The position numbers and the translations under genes were made by a program. Of a stretch of DNA of 64,000 bases, positions 46,780-57,846 are shown piece by piece; position 1 is the stretch's first letter; the number at the start of each line of letters is the position of its first letter. This DNA comes from Paralvinella palmiformis (Eukaryota > Annelida > Polychaeta > Terebellida > Alvinellidae): the NCBI GenBank assembly GCA_025642065.1, contig JAODUP010000522.1, forward strand, positions 62,001 through 126,000, read 5' to 3'. The notes beneath the pieces were generated by a model. That model saw only the letters and a program-made list of their open reading frames with translations, searched no databases and was not told the origin of the DNA.

Positions 46780-47670
46780 AATAATGAATTCGGTCTTATC
46801 CTATTTCAGCATAATCTTTTCATCTAAATGCGTATGATTTTAATACAACTTCAAATGAGGTTGCATCATTTTACCATTTATCACATCGCTTTAAAGGCAA
46901 GTAAACCTGTATATCATAGGCACAAAAACAATATTTAATGTTGCGTCGTTTAATAATTTCACCAACTGGTTTGGTATACATACGATAATTATTTGCTGAT
47001 ACACCGAATCCCTGTGGCACACCAAAATGAAAACCTACATCTTGTGATGTCTTATCTACCACTGAAACAGACTAAGTTAAGTCGGTGAAGTACGACCGTA
47101 AGCAAGCTAAGACCATTTATTGATACCAAAAGGAAGTTCTAAACGCTTCGATATTATCGGATAATTGATTACATCATAATATGCAGATAAACCGGCAATA
47201 ATTAATGCAGCCGTATATCCTTCGTCAAGAAAAGCATCATTGAGGACATTATGCTCAAAGCGCTCGTCTGTTGGTCTTGCTACTACCTATTCAGTAAATT
47301 TTGATATGAAACGAATGTTAGAACTAAGACGATAATACAAACGACAAATTAATTTATTTCCAATTTGCATGTATATACATATATCAAATTAAATGTAACA
47401 CATTAATAATACAATGCCAAGAGAATGTAAATTGGGGGACAGGTGTAGCGTATTTGCTGTCTTCCCACTAGCCCGGGATGTTGATGGACAGCTATGGGTG
47501 AGTGACAGCCGGAAATCACCATAACAGCGGGAAATACTTCATATGATCTTTATCGAACCTAGATCTCTTAAACAGTGGTGTTATGTTTCAACCACAAAAC
47601 GATAACGGGCTGACCCAATGACTATTTCATAATCGCTGTTATGGCTGGCAGATGATTATACACACATTTC
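46780..47670 (-). mobile_element. CR1/L2-like LINE RT fragment (fingers, palm, connection)
   Basis: On the minus strand, a LPxITAI..SLGQPVIVLWL stretch (about 47590-47660), then decayed fingers, then QDVGFHFGVPQGFGV, TKPVGEIIKRRNIKY and YDIQVYLPLKRCDKW (46871-47062). A degraded I..WM..DY..E..DRI-like end reaches 46780. GVPQG is intact; the YADD box is altered to AYDI. It is nearly the same sequence family as 15833-16390 and the fragment at 14791-14900. Confidence 0.82.
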
Positions 47671-48848
47671 CTCAAAAGCTAAGTGACCAGTCCAAATATT
47701 TGTTCCGAGACTTGGTGATTATTTCTTTGCCCTCAACTTCAGAAGTTGGTCGAAACATTTCGAGTATATTCCCATTAAACATTTTTGTTCATTATCAATG
47801 TTGTTTCTCACATCAAAATAAATGCACATCTTGTGCGAAAGTAGTTCAGAAGAGGTAAAATATGGAAAATTTACATTTCAGTTATTTCCTGTCAGGTTCT
47901 TAGTTAACTTGAAGAGTTATTGTGATATGTTTATATCCCTCTCTCTATGGGGAATAGAAATATATGTTATTATCATGCGAACGTAAGGTATTAATTATTC
48001 CAGTCTCAAGGTGATGTGTTTTTTTGCCAAGATGGTGATTAATACTATTTTGGCCACTTGATGCTTCTACCAGCTCATCAACTGTTCCCTCACACTTATT
48101 CGGGTGCTGATAGGACTATTGGTACCTGTGTTACAGTATAATCTGCCACAAACAGAGCTTTAATCCAGGATTATTAAACATTATATTGAAAACACGTGGA
48201 GGTTAGCAATTAAGTGAGAGGGCTGGTGATGGAGGACTAAGGAGAAGTAAAGAACAACCATATAATTCGGCAGATTACCTGATCTAATGATGAATAACCT
48301 GAAATGTAATGCAAATATTACTTAATTGGCTATCCTTTTAATTGATAGATTATATTAATTAATGAAAAAATGAATGACTAAAATGTAACAGAATGTCAAA
48401 CGTTGTACATAAATATCATAGATTTTTATATCAAAATGACTGATTCATCAAACAACGTTAATCATGTTTTGACAGAAATTAACATTAAAATTGTTCACGG
48501 TAGTTCATGAGGTGACATCAGTCCGCAAAATATCCTTACAGTAACAATCGAATTTAAAACGGCCTACATCAATTAGTCAACGATATAATATTTTTTTAGA
48601 AGATTACAACTTCCGGTTCAGCTTCTGTTTTCTGTGAAGAACCGTTTATCACAAATATTTGTATATTCGTAATGCTTACTGACAACGGGTTCATTAAAAT
48701 TGATTTTTTTCTTACAAAACATAAGAATGCTTGGCATCTCAATAGCGTTATATTGGCATTATCGGTAATCGTACTTAATGAACGTATATATACATATTAG
48801 TACAATTATATATTATTAACGTCATATTAGTACAAGTTATATCATTAA
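47671..48848. other. No gene seen
   Basis: Some stretches (about 47640-48180) may be LINE linker sequence belonging to the relic just downstream on the minus strand, but no diagnostic motif is readable. Confidence 0.4.
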
Positions 48849-48850
48849 TG

Positions 48851-48915
<65 letters not shown>
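48849..48915. repeat. (TA)n microsatellite
   Basis: About 65 bp of pure TA. Confidence 0.95.
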
Positions 48916-48918
<3 letters not shown>

Positions 48919-49230
48919 CTTTGGCTTGATGTCAAATTGAAATAATCATAAATAATATACTTATTTCTAACAAATATCGGGAATCCAGTTTATTATTAAA
49001 TTATTTGTTCCTATTCCTTTAGCATGGTTTCATATTTAACTCATTCAATTTCTATGTTGTTTTTTATCTAAAATGCTTATACAGACACTTGTGTATTATC
49101 AAATTATAATATGTTGAACCTATTCTAAACTATAACCTGGTAATGTAATAGTAAGTACCGACGTAGACGTAAATGAAACAATCAATTGATAAGCATCAAC
49201 ATAAAATGTTACGTTATATAGTATATGGTT

Positions 49231-49375
49231 ATTGTTAAATCTCCTCAGGGTATTTATGATATTTTCATCCCGGTTTGAATGATAAATTGACAATAAAGGC
49301 CCGACATAAACACACGTTGCTTAGCAACCTAGTTTATTATAACGTTTGTAGAATTATAGCGTCAGCTGTCACATA
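49231..49375. repeat. Short dispersed repeat carrying an X-box-like palindrome, copy 1
   Basis: This region is similar to 63857-64000. Over the central 50 bp (49281-49330 against 63911-63960) I count 37 identical positions without gaps. Similarity continues on both sides with small indels (TTGTTAA..., TTTTCAT...). No open frame or tRNA promoter was seen. The class of the repeat is unknown. Confidence 0.6.
49316..49328. promoter_or_regulatory. RFX X-box-like palindrome
   Basis: GTTGCTTAGCAAC fits the RFX X-box pattern RYYNYY-N(1)-RRNRAC at every position and is a near-perfect palindrome. X-boxes control ciliary genes in animals. No gene is visible nearby, so function is unproven; it lies inside a dispersed repeat. 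Confidence 0.45.
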
Positions 49376-49845
49376 AAAAAGATAAGGTGCATGAAATGTT
49401 TTTGCTAACAGTCTGGATTTTTACATAAAACTGGTAAAACGTTCTCGCTTATAGGTGTTCATTTTTGTTCACTAGACAGAGTGACGCTATGACTTTGGTC
49501 ACTAAGTTCTAAGAAGGAATATCCATGAATTTATCAAATGAGACTACAGTTACATATATAAAGACATAATGTACTCACTAATAATATATGTATTCACTCA
49601 CAAACTTACACGAGCACTAACGCACGCTTCTATTGTGAACTGGATTGATTATGGATCTAGCTGTCTTATCCATGACTACGTGATCCTGACGCCATTATGA
49701 TGTATGTATGACTGTAGGTAAAGTAAAATGAAGAAGCTGCAGGGAGTGGTGAGACACCTGTAATGTATTATATTAGTATTGGTTGCATACATATTTGATA
49801 TCCTTATTAATATGTTGAAAAGAAGCGTAACTGACACTGTTATAT

Positions 49846-49847
<2 letters not shown>
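49376..49847. other. No gene seen
   Basis: AT-rich with short frames only. Confidence 0.5.
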
Positions 49848-49930
<83 letters not shown>

Positions 49931-49952
49931 TAGTGTGTGTGTGTGTGTGTGT
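49848..49952. repeat. Palindromic compound microsatellite (CA)n-(TA)n-(TG)n
   Basis: About 58 bp CA, about 22 bp TA, then about 20 bp GT. Same self-complementary design as 12031-12152. Confidence 0.95.
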
Positions 49953-51599
49953 TTTTAAGATACATATAAAGAGGCAACAGGCACATAGCATCAACATATA
50001 TAAACATCCTTTGAGACCTACCTCCATAAATCTAAATATAAACAAAACTATACATGCATTAATCTAAATATAAAATGTTCCACACCTCCACAGATCGATA
50101 CATACGTGCGTAGGCCTATGTATGTGCCTGGGCTACTCATCAACCTGTGGGGCCCAGCTAATTCGCTTTTCGTAGGAGACAAATATTTCACGCCAACAGG
50201 AAAGCGGCTACATGCAGGCTACGTACAAAAAGCGGAAGCACGTAAAACATACCATTTGATACTACAGTTTGCAGTAAACAACACATGCGTGTGATTCATT
50301 GGTGACTTACTGCATACATATCATAACTACTTGGCACCACAGTTTACATTCAAAACTAATTTTCTGTGGTCCAAAATAAACCTGTATATAAAACATTTCC
50401 ACACCTCAGATGCTGACCTCAGCTTTATTCTGGGTTCGAATAACTAAGTAAATCCTACCTACATGAACCGTATATATCGATACGCCGTAGGATTCGTCTG
50501 GCTTCGCACGTTCTTCTCTAACCTGAGCTTAAAGTTAGACCTGTGATAGGCCCTCGGCATGTTAACAAACATTACAGTGTTTTGACCACGCGAGGCAATC
50601 TACACGAACTCCGTATCGAATCAGTGAAGTGATTTAACTCAAATAATAACAAAGTAGCAATACTGCACAATGGATTATTACTGGACTACAACGAAATGTC
50701 GTCTCAAACCTGAGTAAATACTATGATTTACCCGAACCTAACAGATAATCCTCACACGTTTCCGTTCATACGTTCCGTGTGTGTGTGTGTGTGTGTCTGC
50801 GTATAAATGTCGTAATGGGAGTTAGTACAACTAAAATAACACAAGGGAAAACTTATTAGCAACTATAACGTACTGTCAGGGTATACATCGTGTTGACACT
50901 TTTCAGGTGAAGCAGGCATCAAATATTAATCTACAATTGCTGTAAATAGTTTGTTAGACCTGTCTGCCCCATTACTGGGCCACATTATGGGCAATTTTGT
51001 GTTCTATTTTTCGCCTGTCTCAGGAAAAATAATTTGTTCAAAAGTACTGATATGTATCACAATATAAAAAGGAACGAATTTGTCACATATTTATCAGGAC
51101 AGGTAGTGTTTGTTATCAACTCAACAAAGCCTTCCGGGTAAAGAAATGATGTGTTTGTATTCCGCTGTTGGATATTCCTAGTCACTAGTTGCGTGCTCTA
51201 GGGGCTTTGAAATGATTATTTCTGCTTAGTTGCACCTAAAATTCGTGACATCGTGTGTTTACTTGCACATTTCGACTAAGTACTGGACCACTTACATATG
51301 GTAAACTCACGCAATAACTCAAAGGGTGTACACATTTGGGCCTTGGAGGGGAATGTTTTATACCCCAAATGAGCATTCCGATTAAATGTTTACACAAATG
51401 GTGTGAAGGGAGGTCAGACTATTATCAAATATATATGTATGTGTCACTTCAGTGAAAACACAGGTAATGTCAATATTTACTAAATACAAATCTTACTAGT
51501 ATCTATTAAATTAAATATGTCAGGAAAACTAAATGTATAGGATTTGACTTGCTGAATAAATAATTAATGAATTAAGATAATATACATTTGCAGAATCTT
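49953..51599. other. No gene recognised
   Basis: The portion 50100-50300 is less AT-rich and holds a 62-codon plus-strand frame without known motifs. A CCACACCTC-type segment recurs at about 50081 and 50400. A (GT)n run lies at 50777-50798. The rest is featureless. Confidence 0.45.
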
Positions 51600-52590
51600 T
51601 GCTACATGTATTAATAAAGAAAGTTGTCAAACTTTTACTCATCGAACATTAAATGATCAAAGTATTGGCGACATACAAGATGGACTGCTTCGAACTGACT
51701 GGACACCCACAATCATCAGCACTATAGATGATGCATGTGCACTATTCATAGCAAAGATGGTGAATACCATTGACGAATTTGCACCAGAGAAAACAGTCAC
51801 TATTCTAAACAAGCAAATTATCAGACAACTTTGGATGACCAAAGGTATGATGATATCGTCACAAATGAAGGATCAGCTATTTTCGTAAATGCATAAATAA
51901 ACCGAGAACATTTTATCTTTATGTACAGTTTATTAACTACAGAGATATGTATAATCAATTGAAAAGGACAATTAAAACGAAATACTACACCGATTTATTT
52001 GAACGGCGTAAACATGACATTAGAAAGACATGGCAAATTCGAAATTCTCTGGTTCGGGATAGATCAAACAAAAGCACATTCCCTTATAATTTCCGCATGG
52101 ATAACCAAAAGTGGACATACCCTAAAACAATTGCTGATGAATTATATAACTATTTTACAGAAGTAGGTTCGAAACTTGCAAAATCAATATCCAAAATTCC
52201 AAAAGAATATCATGAATATTTGCCAGGCACATTGAATGGTAATCCAATATACCTAGTTCAAACTGACCAGAAAACAAATCTGAAAAATCATAGATTCTTT
52301 GCACCCGTAGAAAAGATCGGGACAAGACCAACTGAGTTCACGTTTCATTAAAAGAATTAACGATGCAATAGTAAACCCTATTTCTCTTATAATGAACCGA
52401 TCACTAACAGGGTCACCTGTCCTATCTGCAATGAAAACGGAAAATGTAATACTTATCAATAAACCAAATGACAAAGAACATTTTAGTAATTATCATCCAA
52501 TATCCCTTCTCCTAAGTTTCTTAACAATCATCGAAACAGTTGTACAATTGTCTCATGCAATAGGGTATTTTCTATACCGGAAAGTATGAA
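51600..52590 (+). mobile_element. Jockey/CR1-like LINE: linker and RT fingers
   Basis: Plus-strand frames read DGLLRTDWTPTIISTIDDAC, NTIDEFAPEKTV, RQLWMT (51610-51850); then YNQLKRTIKTKYYTDLF, RRKHDIRKTW, IADELYNYFTEVGSKLAKSI and YHEYLPGTLNGNP (51947-52351). The RT start in a second frame gives NDAIVNPISLIMNRSLTGSP, MKTENVILINKPNDKEHFSN and YHPISLLLSF (52350-52530). Order and spacing match the linker and the FK.A.V.PI.K..D...NYRPISLL motif. It stops at about 52590, where an inverted LINE copy begins. Two or more frameshifts. Confidence 0.87.
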
Positions 52591-52603
52591 TTTCACCCAT
52601 ATT

Positions 52604-53830
52604 TCACCCAGTTTTCATATTGTTTTTATTTAATTCTAGGAGATGGGAGTAATAGTTTCGTTTTAGCTCGCACTTGGCTTTATTGAATTTATTTGAATTC
52701 AAGTAATTGTTATAGCATTTAATATTTCCTTCGGTTGGTTTACTAAGTTTCTTTATAAATAACTTTGCCTTATGTCTGGCAGATGCCAATACTCCGGTTG
52801 AGACCCATGGGTCATGTATTTCTTATTGAACCGTATTTTGGGCTAAGGAAATGTTTCGTTGAATATAGTTCTATAGATTGACCAGGATTTATCATAAGCG
52901 GAGTTAGGACAATCAGAATTTATTATTTTTTTCAGTAAATTTACCTTTAATAATGAATGGAAGTTTATCGGTATTTTCTGTTTGTGATCCGACACATCAG
53001 TTAAGATAAATCCTGAAAGTGTCTCTTTGCAGATCAGATTATAATATATATGATCAATCAGAGTAGCCGACATGTGGGTCACTCTGGTTGGCTTGTGAAT
53101 AACTGGCAAAAACCTCCAGATAGAATACCATCAACATACTCCCTTGTTTTATCATTAGTTCCATATTTCAATAAGCAAATATTAACATCACCAAGAATCA
53201 AGCTTGATTTACCCTCAGTATTGGTAATTTCCATAATATCAAACAGAGTAGATGTAAATACATCAACATCGGCAGATGGTAGAGTGTTGGGTCTCTAAAT
53301 GAAACTAGCGATTATTTTCTTGTGATATCCATTTTCCACTTCGACAACCAGGGATTCATAAACATGTGGAATGATTAAACTCAAGTCTTCCCTAACTTTA
53401 AAATATAGTTTTTTATAAATAGACCCACGTCACCTCTACCATCATCATTTCTACAGCGCGTTATAATATTGTGATGTCCAGGGAGAACGATGCGGGGTCT
53501 CTGTCAACAGGAAATATCTCACTCACTCCAATTACATCAAATGAAAATTCCTTGTTATGTAAATCACATAGAAGATTATAAAACGCATCCCAATTTGACG
53601 ATAAGCTTCTACAATTTAAATGAAAACTTGACAAAGCCATCTTTGTACCTTAGATCCTCTGGGATAATTGATAAGGTTCATAATATTTATTATGGTTACC
53701 CTGTCCAAGAGGCGAATGTCCATTTTCATCGAAATAATCCGGCAATGCATATATAATTTTAAAGTTATACCTGTTATCTGCTTGGACCTGGTCAAGAGAA
53801 ATGTTATATGTATCCATTTACCTTAGATGA
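52604..53830 (-). mobile_element. LINE endonuclease and linker, inverted relative to its neighbour
   Basis: The minus strand from about 53640 reads NCRSLSSNWDAFYNLL and SFDVIGVSEIF (endonuclease N-terminal boxes), then degraded R..GRGDVGLFIKNY and LSLIIPHVYESLVVEVENGY. SSLILGDVNICLLKYGTNDK (GDxN box, about 53190) and LPVIHKPTRVTHMSATLIDH (about 53050-53110) follow. The linker ends RHKAKLFIKKLSKPTEGNIK, KCELKRNYYSHLLEL at 52604-52789. It is truncated before RT. ORF1-like sequence of the same orientation lies upstream at 54594-55005. Confidence 0.87.
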
Positions 53831-54593
53831 CACGACCAGACATTCAAACAATAGCAGATCTGATATAACATGTTTCACTATATTGACTATGCGGTTTAAG
53901 CATTTAAAGAACTGAACAAAATGTATATACGATTGAAGATAATAACGGTGCATGAAGGATGTTAGATAGGTGGGAAAAATCTACCTTTCTAGTGGGCAGA
54001 TAATAACTGATGCTTAATTTAATTTTGGAAATAAAAATTGGATATTGATATAGTGAATGACTTCAAAGAATGGTCCAACCATGTGGAATGGCCATTAGGA
54101 GAACAATGTACAGTATGGCATAAAACATCTTAATGCAGAGCAACACGTGATAGACCCATTCAATACAACAAGGAATGATTCATTCTTATTTGTACACTTG
54201 AAACAAAGAATAAAACCATTTGAATATTTACAGAATAAACGGTGAGCCACGTGTTACATCGCAATAAGCAGTGGTCATAAACAATGAATGATACTTCTGA
54301 CTGTATAGTTTCACTAAGATGTAGGAAATAGTCCGACACAATTTCACATGGTAGTAGATTATTGCTCATTATACAGTTCACGGTGCAGAGATTGGCTAAC
54401 ATAGTTATGGAATACATCAGTATGTAAGTTGGATTATTCCAGTTTAGAAGAGTAAGTAGTATAATCAGCTATAAATAAGTTAAGACTAAATTGTAAAAAC
54501 AGTATTATATATTCAGTTTATATTGCAGAGGTGATACATATAGATACAGTTAATTCATGTAGATGGAATTAAGTGTTTACCTCACGCTTCGAT
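53831..54593 (-). other. Spacer between LINE ORF1 and ORF2 relics
   Basis: No recognised motif in either strand; an 85-codon minus-strand frame (54160-54417) looks non-coding. Interpreted as inter-ORF or 5' ORF2 sequence of the minus-strand LINE. Confidence 0.4.
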
Positions 54594-55005
54594 CTACAGG
54601 TTATCACATAAATTATGTAGCATCTCATCAGACACAATTTGCAGGGCGAATAAGCGGACACGATGCTTCGTCAAGTCTTCATTTACATAAACTCCTGCCT
54701 TTTTCGTCTTCGGGCTCATTCTCGCTTTCATAAATTTGATCTTGTTTTCAAATTTAATAGTCACGGTCACGGTTGCCGACTCTATGCGATCTGGCGATGT
54801 CAATGCTGGTGATGTTAAGGTTTAAAGTTGTGCCCAGATCAATTACCGTTTGATCCGTATCTTCAGGAGATGATACATCCTCGGACTCGGGGATGCCACC
54901 AACCATGATAGAGTTTCTCCTGTCGAACTGATCAAGCATGTAAACAAGGGTGAGCAAAGAATTATTCAAGAACATACAGCACTGATCTACAGTTACAAAA
55001 CGCAA
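54594..55005 (-). pseudogene. LINE ORF1 (RRM-like) fragment
   Basis: The minus-strand frame from 55005 reads LDQFDRRNSIMVGGIPESED, then IDIARSHRVGNRDRD. After a frameshift near 54775 it reads VTIKFENKIKFMKARMSP and AGVYVNEDLTKHRVRLFA. NxRRNSI.V.GIPE, SHRVG, IIVKF and VYVNEDLT..R are the signature run of L1/Jockey-type ORF1 RNA-binding domains. The coiled-coil N-terminus is absent beyond 55005. Confidence 0.85.
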
Positions 55006-55608
<603 letters not shown>

Positions 55609-56174
55609 TTCGATCATTCGGTTAATTGTTTTTTATTAAACCAAATTCAGTACTGCAACTCCATGAATAGGTAGAAACTTTACCTCATTTAGAATATATG
55701 ACGCAGATAAAATATTGGAAAAACACAAAATGAGAACACTGTCTAGAAGACACAGGGAAATATAACGATCAACATATTTATAATGGAAGTAGTGACATTT
55801 TGCGTGTAAACACAAGTACGGACGTATAGTGAAAGAAGAAGATGCAAATAATAACAATAAATAAAACTTAAAATATCACTTTGGGAGACACCTAGGACTT
55901 AAGAACTAACATTATGTTATTTACTTTAGAGATTATTCCTAAAGATTAATGATTTTTCGTAGCACAACCGCACGATTACAGATAAAATATAATCAATTTG
56001 GAATAATACTAGGATGTTTGAGAAAAAGCTAAAAGTCACAAAGAGAATGTTATATAAAAGTCACCAAAATGAGATAATAAAAAAAAAACTGTTATAAGCA
56101 GAGAATGTTAGCAGAGAATCTATGCTATTATGTGAAAAGGGGCATGAACTAACATTTATGCAATTGCAAATACA
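55609..56174. other. No gene seen
   Basis: AT-rich; no recognised element. Confidence 0.5.
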
Positions 56175-56175
56175 G

Positions 56176-56212
<37 letters not shown>

Positions 56213-56216
56213 GCAC

Positions 56217-56296
<80 letters not shown>

Positions 56297-56313
56297 ATTA
56301 TATATATATACTA
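56175..56313. repeat. Compound microsatellite (CA)n-(TA)n
   Basis: About 42 bp CA with CG steps, then about 90 bp TA with a TAATAATTA break. Confidence 0.97.
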
Positions 56314-56772
56314 CTTCTCAATGCGCCAATTTTTAATAATTTCTGGGTTAGCTAAATAATTCGTTATATCTATGAATCAGGAATGTGTGTATACCCAGTT
56401 TCTCCTCTAAATTGCAGTATTGTATTTGAGAGTTTTGAATCTATTTGACAGGTGTGCTTAAAAATGAAAAGAAATATGGAAAATTATGTTTGCATAACAT
56501 ACGCCATAATACCATTAGAAATATTAATAATATACCAATGTATTATATGTAGTTGCCCCACCTATTAAAACTGAGTTTACTTCAAATATACCTTACAAAC
56601 AGAATGCATGAAACCTGGTATGGCTCGATTATGTTATCGACCCACAGATGATGAGTATTATTAGCTTTTAGCCAGCAATATTTCTTTAATCACATATTAA
56701 ATCATATTTTACAATTTCATTCATTGATCCAGCACCTACAGTGGCAACAATTAATTGGTTTTCAAGACTTAC

Positions 56773-57020
56773 TCTGTTGGCCAGTGTGTACCAGATAACA
56801 GAAAATTATCGCAATAGCTGCAGTACATCGTAGCGTTATCTGGCTTTGTAGCCCCAGTACAAAACAGTTCCTCAATGATATATTTACATTGGCACAAAGG
56901 TTTTAAGTATCCAGGGCAAGGCTTCTTCCGGTCGTCTAGTAGGAAGTGTTTGCGAGCAATTTGACGATATTCTGTTATTCCTCTATTCCCCATGGTCGTG
57001 AATTCCTTGTGGTTGTACAT
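56773..57020 (-). CDS. Candidate first coding exon of an unidentified host gene (Cys-rich)
   Basis: A minus-strand ATG at 57020 opens 82-83 codons. The reading frame meets TAA at 56771 exactly where ACAGA|GTAAGTC gives a strong 5' splice donor (intron starts at 56772), so the exon would end at 56773. A second in-frame ATG lies ten codons in. Composition is protein-like and unlike the surrounding DNA: RGITEYRQIARKHFLLDDRK, then KPCPGYLKPLCQCKYIIEEL, FCTG, and MYCSYCDNFLLSG. Five cysteines occur in CxC or CxxC spacing, possibly metal-binding. No signal peptide or transposon motif. I do not recognise the family. No downstream exon was identified between here and 55.6 kb. It could still be a chance frame or an element fragment. 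Confidence 0.45.
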
Positions 57021-57782
57021 CAGTGGTTACAATGGCAAAGTTGGGCAATATCGGTATGATAAAATATTTCGTTATCTCCAAGGATTTATTATACAAGTAT
57101 GCGTCAAAGGGTGGGTGCGTGCGTCATAAGAGTTTAGAAGTAGTTGTATATTCGCACAGGCGTATGTGTGTAGTCATGGGTGCACGCATGCATGTATACG
57201 AGGGTGTGCGAGTTTATGTTCATATTCTTACCAACACCCTATACTTCTCAAGAGCTGAAGAATAACAAATATAAACAACGTATATCATATTACAGAAGAT
57301 GGCTAATATACATGTTGTATTTTTATGTAAGGAATATCATTGCACATGCAACCCTGTTATGTTAATAATAGCCATGCAAAAAGGAATCGACAAAAGATAC
57401 AACTATAGCTAATACATCATTAAATCTGTAAAACTGCACTTGTTAATACATTTTGATCAGAATGTAGTCTCAATAGAACAATATATTATACTTGGATAAA
57501 AACTAAAAGACAGGAGGAAGAAAAGGAAATGACAAAACAATTACAAGACGACTTCGTGTATCTTGTTATTTAGTACCAAATAAACAACATTTGGCTTAAA
57601 CGGAATTGTCATACTTATTGTTCAGGAAACGAAAAGGAATGCTTATTGGACACAAATAAAACATTCAGATAACAAAATTAGGGAATATGGCTACATAATA
57701 AAACACCAGTTTCTATTAGTGTATTCATAAGAAAGCTTTTCTGCTTATTACTTTACAGTTCTTGCAAATATTTGTTGACTTA
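57021..57782. other. Upstream of the candidate exon; no gene seen
   Basis: No convincing core promoter. An 80-codon plus-strand frame (57023-57265) is partly GT-rich and not protein-like. Confidence 0.4.

Positions 57783-57843
<61 letters not shown>
57783..57843. repeat. (TA)n microsatellite
   Basis: About 60 bp of pure TA. Confidence 0.95.

Positions 57844-57846
<3 letters not shown>

Noticed and set aside
52590..52610. Twin-priming inversion as the cause of the tail-to-tail LINE pair
   Set aside because: The two pieces overlap in linker content, whereas twin priming yields complementary, not overlapping, segments.
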